Notes: generated by a model not told the origin, from the sequence alone. A DNA stretch of 64,000 nt from Vreelandella sulfidaeris (GCA_007182875.1 AP019514.1:930001-994000); one strand, 5' to 3'. Shown: positions 50,925 through 60,859, counted from the stretch's first letter. Program-made: numbers and translations.

Positions 50925-51769
50925 ATGAGCGACAAAAATCGGCGTTGTAGGGGCAGGCACTATGGGGCAAGGGATCGCTCAGGTGGTGGCTGTCAGTGGC
51001 TTTCAAGTGCACCTTTACGATGTGTCTGAGGAGCAGCTTGGTCGTGCCAAAGCGAACATCGATAAAGGCTTGGGCAAGTTGGTCGCTAAAGAGAAAATCA
51101 GCGAGTCCGATAAAAGGCTGCGTTGGAGCGCCTTTCTAGCACGACAACACTCAATACTTTGAGCGACTGCACGGTGATTATCGAAGCGGCCCCGAACAGC
51201 CCGAACTCAAAGAGAAACTGTTTCGTGACCTAAGCCAGTTGAGCAGCACCGCCATTCTGGCCTCCAACACTTCATCGCTGTCGCTTACCCGCTTGGCGGC
51301 GGTGTGTGAGCAACCAGAGCGCGTGGTAGGCATGCATTTCTTTAACCCGGTGCCGGTGCTCAAATTGGTGGAAGTGATTCGCGCCGAGCAGACCTCTGAT
51401 GCAACCGTAGCCGAGATTGAAAGCCTCGCCAAGGCGCTGGGCAAAACAGCTGTTCCAGTCGGCGACGCGCCTGGGTTTGCGGTGAATCGCCTGCTGGTGC
51501 CGATGATTAACGAAGCGGCGTTTATCGTCCAGGAAGGCACCGCAGCGCCTGAAGCAGTGGATGAAGCCATGAAACTCGGCGCGGCTTACCCCATGGGCCC
51601 ACTAGCGCTGGGAGATTTGATCGGCCTGGATGTGTGCCTAGCGATTATGGAAGTGCTTCAGGAGGGCTTTGGTGACCCGAAATACCGCCCCTGCCCGTTG
51701 CTCAAGCGCATGGTGGCCGCGGGTTATCTAGGCCGTAAGAGCGGGCGCGGCTTTTATCATTACGACTAG
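50925..51769 (+). CDS. 3-hydroxyacyl-CoA dehydrogenase (HbdA/PaaH type)
   Basis: ATG 50925 after GAGGAGAGC. The NAD-binding N-terminal half reads IGVVGAGTMGQGIAQVVAVS, GFQVHLYDVSEEQL, and ILASNTSSLSLTRLAAVCEQ, PERVVGMHFFNPVPVLKLVE (catalytic His and Glu), then DAPGFAVNRLLVPMINEAAF and YLGRKSGRGFYHYD. About 281 residues, normal for the short monofunctional type. Breaks near 50937, 51115 and 51185. Third step of beta-oxidation. Confidence 0.93.
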
Positions 51770-51887
51770 CTTGCGCTGACGATAAGAGCGCGGCATAAAG
51801 AAGTCATTGCCACTCAACCAAGCGTTCGCTAGGGGTTGAGGGGTGTTCACTGTCATGTTCAATAACAAATCGAATAAGGAGTCCGCC

Positions 51888-52659
51888 ATGAGCGAAGCTG
51901 TGATCGAGAAAGTAGATAACGACGGGATGGTGCGGCTGACCATCAACCGTCCTAAAGCATTGAATGCTCTAAACAGTGAGGTATTAGCCGCGCTGGAAGC
52001 CCATTTGGTTGAGCTTGAAGCTCATCCGAACCTACGCGCCGTGCTGATTACCGGTGCGGGTGAAAAATCCTTCGTGGCCGGTGCCGATATCACCGAAATG
52101 CGCGAAAAAACACCCGAAGAGGCGCGGGCTTTCGCCAGCCAAGCGCTGCGTACTATTAAGCGCCTAGAAACACTGCCCGTGCCGGTGGTCGCGCTGGTGA
52201 ACGGGTTTTGCCTTGGCGGTGGCTGCGAATTGGCGTTGGCCTGCGACTGGGCAGTAGCCAGCGACAACGCTGTATTTGGTCAACCGGAAGTACTGTTGGG
52301 GTGATTCCCGGTTTTGGCGGTACACAACGCCTGCCACGTCGCGTTGGGCCAGCCATGGCGATTGATCTGGTCACCACTGGGCGCAAAATCGACGCTCAAG
52401 AAGCGCTACGTATTGGCCTGGTGAACCGAGTTATGCCGCAAGCGGAGCTGGAAAACTACGTTGAAGAGCTCACCAAGCAGCTTAAAGGCAACGGCCCCCA
52501 GTCGGTTCGCGGTGCCAAACAGGCGGTTCACGACGGAATGGACCAGGACCTGGATAGCGCCCTGGCGTTGAAACCAGCCTGTTCGCCTTCTGCTTTGCCG
52601 GTGACGAACAGAAAGAGGGCATGGCGGCCTTTGTCGAGAAGCGTAAGCCAAACTTTTAA
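51888..52659 (+). CDS. Enoyl-CoA hydratase/isomerase (crotonase family)
   Basis: ATG 51888. Crotonase landmarks: MVRLTINRPKALNALNSEVL, VLITGAGEKSFVAGADITEM (oxyanion-hole Ala-Gly-Ala-Asp), NGFCLGGGCELALACDWAVA (second oxyanion Gly and the first catalytic Glu region), then PGFGGTQRLPRRVGPAMA carrying the second Glu position as Gly-Gly-Thr. The end is EKRKPNF at TAA. About 257 residues. Breaks near 52300 and 52582. Hydrates enoyl-CoA for the dehydrogenase at 50925; the four genes from 47345 form a pathway set. Confidence 0.93.
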
Positions 52660-52715
52660 CATCAGGTGCTAGCACTGAGCATCTAGGGTTTAATTTATTC
52701 CGCTTTTGCTTATTT

Positions 52716-52745
52716 AGGGGTGGCGCTTGCGTCACCCCCGTTTTA
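52716..52745 (+). terminator. Intrinsic terminator after the crotonase gene
   Basis: GGGGTG (52717-52722) pairs with CACCCC (52733-52738) with further inner pairs, followed by CGTTTTATT. Located about 60 bases past the stop. Confidence 0.82.
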
Positions 52746-52805
52746 TTCTCGAAAGCATCACTGGTTAGCTAATTGTGGTTCACCTCAACACCCAAGGAGC
52801 GCTGC

Positions 52806-53506
52806 ATGTTTGACCTCTATATTGCCAATAAAAACTACTCTTCTTGGTCACTGCGCCCTTGGGTGTTGATGAAGGTACTGGAGATTCCGTTTAACGAACA
52901 TCTCATGCCGTTCGAAGGTGGTTTTGGCGCGAGCCATGACACTTTATTCATTTTTCACCTTCAGGCTTAGTGCCTTGCCTAGTGGATAAAGCGGTCGGCG
53001 ATGGGGTGGCGGTGTGGGACTCATTAGCCATTACCGAGTATCTGGCCGAACAGCACACCAACGTGTGGCCAACGGATAAGATCGCACGTGCCTGGGCGCG
53101 TTCAGCCACCGCTGAGATGCACAGCGGCTTTGGTGCACTGCGCGATGAATGTTCCATGAACTGCGGTGTGCGAGTTGAGCTGAACAGCCTGTCAGCAAAG
53201 CTCAAGGCGGATTTAACCCGCCTGGATGCGTTATGGCAGCAGGGGCTTGAACGCTTTGACGGGCCTTTTCTGGCGGGTGAGTACTTCACCGCCGTTGATG
53301 CGTTTTATGCGCCCGTCGCTTTTCGCGTACAGACGTTTAACCTGCCAGTGAGTGAACACTCCCAAGTGTATGTCGAGCGCTTGCTGGCGCTGCCAGCGAT
53401 GCAGGCGTGGTATCAAGCCGCGCTCGAAGAGACGTGGCGCGAGCCCATGCATGAAGATGAAACGTTGAAAAATGGCACGCTGAGTGCTGATTACCGGCAT
53501 GCTTAA
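52806..53506 (+). CDS. Glutathione S-transferase family protein
   Basis: ATG 52806: MFDLYIANKNYSSWSLRPWV, with the SxxSLRP start in which Ser (NYSSWSLR) is the likely glutathione-activating residue. After a break near 52955 come SGLVPCLVDKA, WDSLAITEYLAEQH, and the helical C-terminal domain to ETLKNGTLSADYRHA. About 233 residues. Frequently found in marine and halophilic proteobacteria; substrate unknown. Confidence 0.88.
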
Positions 53507-53568
53507 CTTCCGCACAATTCGCCCGTGGCATCGGGTACACTAGCGCAAATTTTCGTTTGGACACGTTC

Positions 53569-54108
53569 ATGGCTCTTAGCGCAACGCCCTACAAAGTGGA
53601 TATTAACCTCACCGATCTGGATCGTGGCGTTTATGAAACGCTGCGCTTTACCGTGGCGCGTCACCCGTCTGAGACGGAAGAGCGCATGACTGCACGCTTG
53701 CTTGCCTATGTGCTGTGGTATAGCGAGTCGCTGGCTTTTGGGCGCGGTCTTTCCGATGTAGACGAGCCGGCGTTATGGGAGAAAAGCTTAGATGGACGCT
53801 TGCTGCACTGGATCGAAGTAGGTCTGCCAGATGCCGAGCGCATTACATGGTGCTCACGTCGGGCGGAGCGTGTATCGCTGCTCGCCTATGGCCGGGTAGA
53901 TCTATGGGAAAGCAAAGTGCTGCCCAATGTAACGTCACTGAAAAACGTCCATGTGGCGGGACTACCACAAGAGGCTCTAGCGACCATTGCTAAAGACCTG
54001 CCAAGAGCTATTAATTGGGCCATTATGATCAGTGAAGGTTCGCTGTATATTACCGATGAAAATGGCCAGCATGAGATTACGCCGCAGTGGCTGTTGCGCG
54101 ATCGCTAG
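53569..54108 (+). CDS. yaeQ: YaeQ family protein
   Basis: The ATG at 53569 (MALSATPYKVDINLTDLDRG) is preferred; an upstream in-frame ATG at 53557 is also open. The protein is 179 residues, frame intact, with VYETLRFTVARHPSETEERM, ARLLAYVLWYSESLAFGRGL, WIEVGLPDAERITWCSRRAE and ITDENGQHEITPQWLLRDR. YaeQ has a PD-(D/E)xK nuclease-like fold; its role is unknown, with an old link to RfaH-type transcription. A terminator follows. Confidence 0.95.
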   Translation: MALSATPYKVDINLTDLDRGVYETLRFTVARHPSETEERMTARLLAYVLWYSESLAFGRGLSDVDEPALWEKSLDGRLLHWIEVGLPDAERITWCSRRAERVSLLAYGRVDLWESKVLPNVTSLKNVHVAGLPQEALATIAKDLPRAINWAIMISEGSLYITDENGQHEITPQWLLRDR

Positions 54109-54165
54109 CAATTATCAGACTTTCGTCTACCCTATTAAGCTAGCAACATAAGCATTAGACAGACA

Positions 54166-54195
54166 AAAGGATGGCCGATGGGCCATCCTTTATTT
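54166..54195 (+). terminator. Intrinsic terminator after yaeQ
   Basis: A perfect 11-bp stem (54166-54176 with 54181-54191) with GATG loop, followed by ATTTT. Confidence 0.88.
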
Positions 54196-54308
54196 TACAG
54201 TATGCTTGCTATCTTTTGCACAATTACATACAATCAACAATGTTTGTGGGAGATCATGTTGGTTGGTGGTATCTCAATCGTCTCAAGGACAATCTCAAGG
54301 AATGAGCA

Positions 54309-55298
54309 ATGAAAGGTAACTCCCTTCTACGCTGCCAGCTGTTCCCGCTGGTAGCTGCTATTAGTTTGATGCCTATTTTCGCACAGGCAGACGATAGCGT
54401 ACTGTCCATCAAGCATGAAAACGATGGTATGGCCAGCAGTGACGATGGCCACTTTACCAGTGGTTTTGAGCTTAATTGGGCATTTGAGCCCGAAGCGAAA
54501 AGTTGGACACAGCACTTGGCCAAGGCTATCCCTGATAGCATTATCGGCAACGCCGATATGGCAGCTTTCCGGCTGGTGCACCAGATTTATACGCCCAACA
54601 ATATTGAAAAGCGTGCGTTAATTGAAGATGATCGCCCCTATGCAGGGATCGTTTACGGCGGTCTTTCGCTTTATGAAGACGTGCCAATGGGTAATTGGCG
54701 CCAATCGACCGACCTGCATTTAGATATTGGTTTGGTTGGGCCATCATCGCTTGCCGACAGTATTCAGCGCGAAGTGCATCGCATCACCGATAGTGACCGC
54801 CCGAACGGGTGGGATAACCAACTGGGCGATGAAGCGATAGTGAATGCGACCATGCGGCGCCAATGGTGGCATAGCTCCCCGTTTCTTGGTAAGCAGTTCG
54901 CCCATGGCCCTAGCGTAAGTGCCGCGTTGGGCAACCTCTACACCTATGCAAGCGCAGGGTATAGTGTGCGCTGGGGCGACGAAGCCCCGGGGATCCCTAC
55001 GCTGACCCCCAATCCTGGTAGCCGCCACTATATGACGGGTAAAGAGGGATGGCAGTGGTATCTGTTTGCGAGCGTAGACGGCTACTACATGGCACAAAAC
55101 CTAACGCTAGATGGTAATACCTTCAGGGATAGCCACTCGGTTGATCGGAAAGAATGGGTCGGCGATGTTTCAGCAGGACTGGCGTTAGCCTGGGAAGATT
55201 GGCAGGTCACTTACGCCGCTGTACAGCGTTCACGTGAATTCGACGGCCAGGAAGAGCAAGATAAATTTGGTGCCTTAACGCTATCCAAGCGTTTCTAA
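54309..55298 (+). CDS. lpxR: LpxR-type lipid A deacylase (DUF2219 outer-membrane protein)
   Basis: 329 residues, frame intact. A signal peptide ends AQADD (about residue 28). SVLSIKHENDGMASSDDGHF contains the Asn-Asp pair and TSGFELNW the Thr/Ser region of the LpxR calcium and catalytic site; DRPYAGIVYGGLSLYED and DIGLVGPSSLADSIQREVHR (with the catalytic His) follow, and the barrel ends in KRF. LpxR removes the 3'-acyloxyacyl group of lipid A at the outer membrane. Function by family; some DUF2219 members are uncharacterised. Confidence 0.9.
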   Translation: MKGNSLLRCQLFPLVAAISLMPIFAQADDSVLSIKHENDGMASSDDGHFTSGFELNWAFEPEAKSWTQHLAKAIPDSIIGNADMAAFRLVHQIYTPNNIEKRALIEDDRPYAGIVYGGLSLYEDVPMGNWRQSTDLHLDIGLVGPSSLADSIQREVHRITDSDRPNGWDNQLGDEAIVNATMRRQWWHSSPFLGKQFAHGPSVSAALGNLYTYASAGYSVRWGDEAPGIPTLTPNPGSRHYMTGKEGWQWYLFASVDGYYMAQNLTLDGNTFRDSHSVDRKEWVGDVSAGLALAWEDWQVTYAAVQRSREFDGQEEQDKFGALTLSKRF

Positions 55299-55347
55299 CT
55301 AATTAAGAGCGATTTGAGAGTGAGCGTCTTTCGGGAGGAGTGTCGTG

Positions 55348-55668
55348 ATGACAAATAAACACCCTCACACTCCCGATGGGCGCTATTTCGTTGCCAAAAA
55401 TCGGCTCTGGCGCTGTACAAATCCACACTTAAGTGAAGATGAGAAGCGCTTTTATATCAAGGCGCTAATGAAGGCCCGCCGGTCAGTGAGAACCGCCCAG
55501 CAGCAAGGTGATGATGATGCACTTCGCCAAGCCCGCGACGCAGTACAAACCGCTAAAGAGGCGCTAGGGGAGCGTGGTCCCGTATGGTGGGATGATAATG
55601 CCCCTGATGAAGGAGGCTTGGCCCCGCATAACAGCTCCTATGCCGAGTGGTGGAATAGCCAGCACTAA
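55348..55668 (+). CDS. Conserved hypothetical protein (about 106 residues)
   Basis: ATG 55348 (a GTG at 55345 is also possible) behind GGGAGGAG. The product, TNKHPHTPDGRYFVAKNRLW, RCTNPHLSEDEKRFYIKALM, then QARDAVQTAKEALGERGPVW and WDDNAPDEGG, is soluble, charged and helical, and belongs to a widespread family sometimes mislabelled 'biopolymer transporter Tol'. No catalytic motif. Frame intact. Confidence 0.78.
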   Translation: MTNKHPHTPDGRYFVAKNRLWRCTNPHLSEDEKRFYIKALMKARRSVRTAQQQGDDDALRQARDAVQTAKEALGERGPVWWDDNAPDEGGLAPHNSSYAEWWNSQH

Positions 55669-55765
55669 ATGACTCCTTCCGTATACAACAGAATCAGGGC
55701 TGCTAGCCTAGGCAGTGAGGTATGTTATGTTTAAATAACGCTGGCGTTTAAGGGAGTATGAGCAC

Positions 55766-56285
55766 ATGGAAGCGTATTTTTTTAATGGTTGGGGTAATTT
55801 ACTGCGAGTTATCGTGGTTGGGATACTGGCTTACGCGGCTCTCGTTTTTTCTTGCGAATATCGGGCAATCGCACGCTTTCGAAGATGAACGCCTTCGATT
55901 TAATTGTAACGGTAGCCCTTGGTTCCACATTGGCCACGGTTCTCTTATCTAAAAACGTAGCGTTATCTGAGGGCGCTGTGGCGATGGCGCTACTGATTTC
56001 TCTTCAGTTCATCATTACTTGGTTCAGCGTACGAACCGCCTGGGTACGTCGGTTAGTGACCGGCGAGCCACTGATGCTGCTTTATCGAGGGAGTTTATTA
56101 CCACCTCCATGCGAAAAGCACGGGTTACTCAAGATGAAGTTCAGTCAGCTATTCGCGGCAGTGGTATTGCTGATGTGAAAGCTGTGGAAGCCGTGGTACT
56201 GGAAACGGATGGTTCCATAAGTGTTATCAAGCAGAATGCAGAGAGCAGCCATTCGAGTTTAGAGGGTGTTCGTGGCCCCCGTTGA
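55766..56285 (+). CDS. DUF421 membrane protein (YetF/YcaP-like)
   Basis: ATG 55766 (MEAYFFNGWGNLLRVIVVGI) after AAGGGAG. After a break near 55850: RISGNRTLSKMNAFDLIVTV, ALGSTLATVLLSKNVALSEG, LISLQFIITWFSVRTAWVRR and, after a second near 56093, the cytosolic DUF421 domain FITTSMRKARVTQDEVQSAI, ending VRGPR. About 173 residues, three helices plus domain. Function in the family is unknown; some affect spore or envelope traits. Confidence 0.87.
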
Positions 56286-56385
56286 TGCAGTTCGTAGCTC
56301 ATATTCCTAAGTAATATTAATTTTTACGTTCACGTTTGCGCTTGGCGGTGGTATTCTTCGCCACTGCTAATTTTAAGGACGCAAC

Positions 56386-56700
56386 GTGAATATCAAAGCT
56401 GATCTTTCCATCCTCGATATTATTGGCCATCTGATTATTTGGGTGGTACTCAGCATCGTTACTTTTGGTATAGCGCTATTTTTCTTCCCCTATTCGTTTT
56501 CACGGTTTGTGATTAACCGTACTTCGGTAGTGGATGCTGCTGGGGTAGAGCGAAAAATGGTTTGTGATATCAACCTGTTCAGTAACATCGGTCATATTAT
56601 TCTCTGGATGCTGATTTCGCTGATCACCTTTGGGCTGGGGTATATTTTCTACTTCTATCGAGTATGGAACTATGCTTTGAATAACTCACGGGTTGAGTAG
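56386..56700 (+). CDS. Small membrane protein with two repeated helix pairs (DUF6693-like)
   Basis: 104 residues, frame intact. Internal duplication is clear: LDIIGHLIIWVVLSIVTFGI matches FSNIGHIILWMLISLITFGL, each followed by an aromatic stretch (FFFPYSFSRFVIN and YIFYFYRVWNYALN). Each half is NIGH-I-W-LS-TFG, a hairpin unit. Resembles DUF898/DUF6693 proteins as I recall. Function unknown. A terminator follows. Confidence 0.82.
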   Translation: MNIKADLSILDIIGHLIIWVVLSIVTFGIALFFFPYSFSRFVINRTSVVDAAGVERKMVCDINLFSNIGHIILWMLISLITFGLGYIFYFYRVWNYALNNSRVE

Positions 56701-56726
56701 CCTTAGCCTGTAAGCTGGAAGCTACC

Positions 56727-56766
56727 AAGAGCCTACGCTGAGAGATTAAGCGTAGGCTCTTTTTTG
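56727..56766 (+). terminator. Intrinsic terminator between convergent genes
   Basis: A perfect 13-bp stem (56727-56739 with 56749-56761), nine-base loop, and a run of T ending in GGG. It lies between the stop of the small membrane protein and the stop of yghU. Confidence 0.92.
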
Positions 56767-56772
56767 GGCTAC

Positions 56773-57643
56773 TTACTCACCATCAGCCAGCTTATCCTGG
56801 GTTTTATGCGTAAAGTCGCTAGCGTCGTGGCGCTCATGCAACTGCTCGTGAGGCTCGCCCCAGGTGCGATTCACCATACGGCCGCGTTTTACAGCGGGAC
56901 GTTCATCTATCTCTTCGGTCCAGCGTAGGACGTTCTTATAAGTGTGAGCTTCCAAGAACTCGGCTGCTTCGTAAACGCGGTTTTTTACCAGCGCGCCGTA
57001 CCAGGGGTGAATGGCCATATCGGCAATGGTGTACTTATCGCCTGCCATATAGCGATTTTCCGCCAAGTGACGATCAAGCACATCCAACTGGCGCTTTACT
57101 TCCATGGTGTAGCGATCAATCGGATACTGATACTTTTCCGGCGCATAGGCGTAAAAATGACCAAAACCACCACCCAGCATGGGTGTGCTGCCCATTGCCA
57201 AAACAACCAGGAGAGGCACTCCGTGCGCTTCGCTGGCTCGCTAGGTAAGAAAGCGTCAAACTTTTCAGCTAGGTAAAGCAGGATGGCGCCGGATTCAAAT
57301 ACCCGTTGTGGTGGATTGACTGAATGATCCATCAGCGCGGGAATTTTGGAGTTAGGGTTTACCGCTACAAAACCACTGCTGAATTGATCGCCTTCGCCAA
57401 TTTGGATCAAGTGAGCATCGTACTCGGCGCCTGCTATTTCTTTTCCAGCAACTCTTCGAGCATCACGGTCGCTTTGACACCGTTGGGCGTGGCAAGGGAG
57501 TAAAGTTGCAGAGGGTGTTTGCCTACCGGCAGTGTTTTGTCATGGGTAGGGCCCGCAACCGGGCGATTGATATTGGCAAATTTACCGCCATTGCCAGGCT
57601 CCCATTTCCAAACACTGGGTGGGGTATAGGTGTTGTCGCTCAT
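56773..57643 (-). CDS. yghU: Glutathione transferase YghU
   Basis: ATG 57643: MSDNTYTPPSVWKWEPGNGG, then KFANINRPVAGPTHDKTLPV, the N-terminal extension typical of YghU. Glutathione-site features: YSLATPNGVKATVMLEELLE, FVAVNPNSKIPALMDHS, RVFESGAILLYLAEKFDAFL. C-terminal domain: FGHFYAYAPEKYQYPIDRYT, MEVKRQLDVLDRHL and YTIADMAIHPWYGALV. About 289 residues, normal. Breaks near 57434 and 57205. Members have disulfide-bond reductase activity with two bound glutathiones. Confidence 0.94.
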
Positions 57644-57793
57644 TGTTTCCTCGCTATTACGGTTAACAGTATTGAGGTAATCCTAGCTTTTGTGCGGCTA
57701 TTCTAGAGTTATGGGGGTGATGAAAGGAGCTGCAAGGGTAGTCTGGAGATTAGCCTGTTAATAAAGTAGTTCATTTTCCATAGGGGGTGGCGG

Positions 57794-58500
57794 ATGCGTG
57801 TGATTGGCATACTGGGCGGCATGAGTTGGGAGTCGACCCAAGGGTATTACCGAGCTTTAAACGAAGGCGTTAAAGCAGCGCTTGGCGGCTTTCATTCGGC
57901 CAAGATTGTGATGGTGAGTGTTGATTTTGCCGAGATTGAGGCGATGCAACAGCAGGGGAGATTGGCAGGCAGCCGGTGATCTGCTGGCCCGCGCCGCCCA
58001 AAGTGTGGAGTGTGCGGGTGCCGAGTGCCTACTAATTGCCACTAACACTATGCATAAAGTGGCGCCCGCTGTTGAACAGGCTATTGCGATTCCGCTACTG
58101 CATATTGCTGATGCCACTGCTGAGCAACTAAAAGCCGATGGGATCTCTCGGGTGGGCCTATTAGGTACACGCTTCACCATGGAGCAGGACTTTTATATTG
58201 GTCGGCTAGAAGAGCATTTCGGTATTGAAGTGGTCGTGCCCGACCGGGCTGAGCGCGACATTGTTCACCGGGTGATTTTCGAGGAACTCTGCCAGGGGCG
58301 CATTGAAGAGGGGCTCCCGCCAGCGCTATTTGGCGATCATTGATTCGCTCTATGCTCAAGGTGCTCAGGCGGTAATTCTTGGCTGTACCGAAATCGCCAT
58401 GCTAGTAAGCCAACAAGATACAGCGGTGCCGCTATATGACACCACCGCGTTGCATGCACAGAAAGCGGTGGCGTGGGCACTAACTGATTCGTCTAGTTAA
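57794..58500 (+). CDS. Aspartate/glutamate racemase family protein
   Basis: ATG 57794: MRVIGILGGMSWESTQGYYR. The racemase fold has AECLLIATNTMHKVAPAVEQ, where the usual first catalytic Cys is Thr, and AQAVILGCTEIAMLV with the second Cys. The Thr/Cys pair matches the EcL-DER (YgeA) subgroup of Glu/Asp racemases as I remember it. About 235 residues. Breaks near 57962 and 58315. Acts on amino-acid stereochemistry in the cytoplasm. Confidence 0.9.
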
Positions 58501-58504
58501 TGGG

Positions 58505-58937
58505 CTAGACCAGCGTCAGGGTGACATTAATATTGCCACGGGTGGCGTTGGAGTAGGGGCAAACGGTATGGGCTTTATCAATCAGCTGCTGAGCGACATC
58601 TTGCTCCAGGCCGGGAAGGCTGATTTTTAGTTCAACCTCGATACCGAATCCAGTAGGAATGGCGCCGATACCGACATGGCCATCGATTTTTGTCTCCGGG
58701 GGAAGCTTTACTTTTCCTGGCTTGCCACGTGTTTCAGGGCCCCTAAAAAGCAGGCCGAGTAGCCTGCCGCGAAGAGCTGCTCTGGGTTAGTGCCATCACC
58801 ACCCGCGCCCCCAGCTCTTTTGGTGTGCTGAGTTTTACATCCAGTGCGCCATCAGATGATTTAGTTTGGCCTTCCCGGCCACCTGTAGCGGTAGCATGGG
58901 CGCGATAAATGACTTTCTCGATAGTGGTTGTCGTCAT
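58505..58937 (-). CDS. ohr: Organic hydroperoxide resistance protein Ohr
   Basis: ATG 58937: [20 protein letters not shown]. The two reactive cysteines are in [17 protein letters not shown] and [14 protein letters not shown], the Ohr signature. In between, [14 protein letters not shown] and [20 protein letters not shown]. One break near 58780 and another near 58740. About 143 residues. Reduces organic hydroperoxides with lipoyl partners. OhrR is encoded just upstream on the same strand. Confidence 0.93.
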
Positions 58938-58985
58938 GGCATATCTCCTGTCAGTGTTTTAATTCAATGCTGTTAATCATGTGTT

Positions 58986-59005
58986 TGCGCTTTAAATTTA
59001 GCGCA
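58986..59005. promoter_or_regulatory. Candidate OhrR operator upstream of ohr
   Basis: An inverted repeat TGCGCT-N8-AGCGCA (arms 58986-58991 and 59000-59005, AT-rich spacer) lies about 50 bases upstream of the ohr start, in the short gap below ohrR. OhrR binds such dyads in promoter regions; sequence varies between species. Confidence 0.5.
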
Positions 59006-59008
59006 GCT

Positions 59009-59512
59009 TTATTTTGCGCGCAATATAAATAGGCAATTAAATGGGAAGCCCTTTGCAACAAAGCGAAGGGCTACTGACTTTTGCAAGCTATCGCGTAGTC
59101 GGACTAGATCCTCTTTCAGCGTCGTCAGCGCCTCGATGGACTGCTCGCTGGCATGCACTACGCAGCTAGGGATGTGATAGGCCTGTTCACGCAGCGCTTT
59201 TCCTTTATCGGTAAGGTAAAGCTCTACGACACGTTCGTCCTGGTGACTGCGTTTACGATTCAATAGTTGATCGGCTTCAAGGCGTTTAAGCAGCGGTGTA
59301 AGCGAACCTGGATCGGTCAGTAAACGCTTACTCATTGCGCCCACTGTAATGCCGTCGTTTTGCCACAATACCAGCATGGCAAGGTATTGCGGGTAAGTAA
59401 GCCCCAACTCCTTAAGTAGCGGTTTATACACCTTGGTCATCATCAACGACGTTGAATAGAGCGCAAAGCAGAGCTGTTGATCGAGTTCTAGTTCACTGCA
59501 GGATGGTTGCAC
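59009..59512 (-). CDS. ohrR: OhrR-type MarR-family peroxide-sensing repressor
   Basis: ATG 59512: MQPSCSELELDQQLCFALYS, where Cys15 in LDQQLCFALYS is the peroxide-sensing residue and Tyr pair residues follow (ALYS, VYKPLL). The winged HTH reads YPQYLAMLVLWQNDGITVGA, GSLTPLLKRLEADQLLNRKR and DERVVELYLTDKGKALREQA. 167 residues, with a tail (VAKGFPFNCLFILRAK) slightly longer than usual. Represses ohr until Cys15 is oxidised. Confidence 0.93.
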   Translation of the reverse strand: MQPSCSELELDQQLCFALYSTSLMMTKVYKPLLKELGLTYPQYLAMLVLWQNDGITVGAMSKRLLTDPGSLTPLLKRLEADQLLNRKRSHQDERVVELYLTDKGKALREQAYHIPSCVVHASEQSIEALTTLKEDLVRLRDSLQKSVALRFVAKGFPFNCLFILRAK

Positions 59513-59765
59513 AAGTAGGGGTGCTCCGAAACGAAATACGTAGGCTAATGTAGCGTGATGACGTGTCAGTGGCTAGATCTAGACGTTGGTCGTAAATTGG
59601 CAGTTTTGTTTTGACACGCTTCAGGCAGGTCGATAGCCTTCGCTTACTGAATGTTACCGGTAACAAGTTGCCGTTCATTGAAGCTTCCATTAACGACTCA
59701 GCTATTTACACCCAAGTCATTAACAACCCAGTCATTTACAACAATGAGTATTTGGAGATAACGCT

Positions 59766-60840
59766 ATGACACCTATTTGGCGCAACACACTGACCTTAGT
59801 CGGCGCGACCACGCTGACATTGGGTATGGCTCATGCTCAAAGTCCAGAGCTTTCTGACCCACCGGAAATTGAAGGTGAGGGTGGTGGGAGACCACGGCTC
59901 ACATACCCTGCGCATGGGCATTGGACTTGCTGAAAGTTCGCCACAGTACCTATCCAGCCAATACTTTGGTGAAATCCTGGAGCAGCGGACCGACGGCCGT
60001 ATTACCGTTAATGTTTTCCCTAACAGTCAGTTAGGCGACGACGTGCAGATGATGGAAATGCTGCAAACCGGTACGCTGGATATGACCTACCCGTCTAGCT
60101 CCGCGACCACTGGCTACGTTGAAGAGCTGGCTGCTTTCGACCTTCCATTCCTGCTGCCTAGCCGTGAAGCAGCCATTGCTGTTATGCAAAGCGATGTGGC
60201 TCAGAATATGCTGGACGCCTTTGACGGTACCGGCCTTAAAGCCTTGGCCTTCTCTGAAAATGGCTATCGTCAGCTTTCTAACAGCGCTCGCCCGGTGGCT
60301 AGTCCTGAAGATGTTGCAGGCATGGACGTACGTGGTTTAAGCGTGCGTACTATGGAAAACCCGGTGCACCTGGCGATATGGGAAGCCCTCGGCGCCAATC
60401 CTACGCCGATGGCATTCGGTGAGCTGTTCTCTGCGATGGAGCAGGGTGTCGTTGATGGCCAGGAAAACCCGTGGAGCACCATTCTGACTTCTAACTTCCA
60501 CGAAGTGCAGGATTACGGTACCGAAACACGTCACGTCTACACACCGTTCATCATGATGCTTTCCGAACGTACCTGGGAGCGTATGGCGCCCGAGTATCAA
60601 GAGCTTGTGCTAGAAGCTGCGCGCCAGTCTGCTGAATACGAAATTCAGCTGTCCGCTGAGTACGATGATTGGTCACGCGACCAGCTAGCAGAGCGTGGTA
60701 TGGAGATTACTCGCTTGGACGACGAGCAGTTAGCCGCTTTCCAAGAGGCTGTTCAGCCGGTATATGAAGAGTGGGCGCCGCGTATTGGCGAAGACTTGAT
60801 CGCCGACATTCAGCAAATTGTTGAAGAGAGCAGCAACTAA
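59766..60840 (+). CDS. dctP: TRAP transporter solute-binding protein DctP
   Basis: ATG 59766 (MTPIWRNTLTLVGATTLTLG) after TTTGGAGAT; signal peptide ends MAHAQ (about residue 23). After a break near 59875: GIGLAESSPQYLSSQYFGEI, FPNSQLGDDVQMMEMLQTGT, GLKALAFSENGYRQLSNSAR (with the sugar-acid-binding Arg), NPTPMAFGELFSAMEQGVVD and GQENPWSTI. About 358 residues. Binds a carboxylated sugar or dicarboxylate in the periplasm; the Arg in the fifth strand (DVRGLSVRTMENPV) salt-bridges the carboxylate. First gene of the TRAP-gluconokinase unit. Confidence 0.94.
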
Positions 60841-60859
60841 ACCTTACGTTTAGCGCCAC

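Noticed and set aside
59009-59025. TTGCGCGCAA palindrome as OhrR operator
   Set aside because: It lies inside the last codons of ohrR; the dyad at 58986-59005 is a better candidate.
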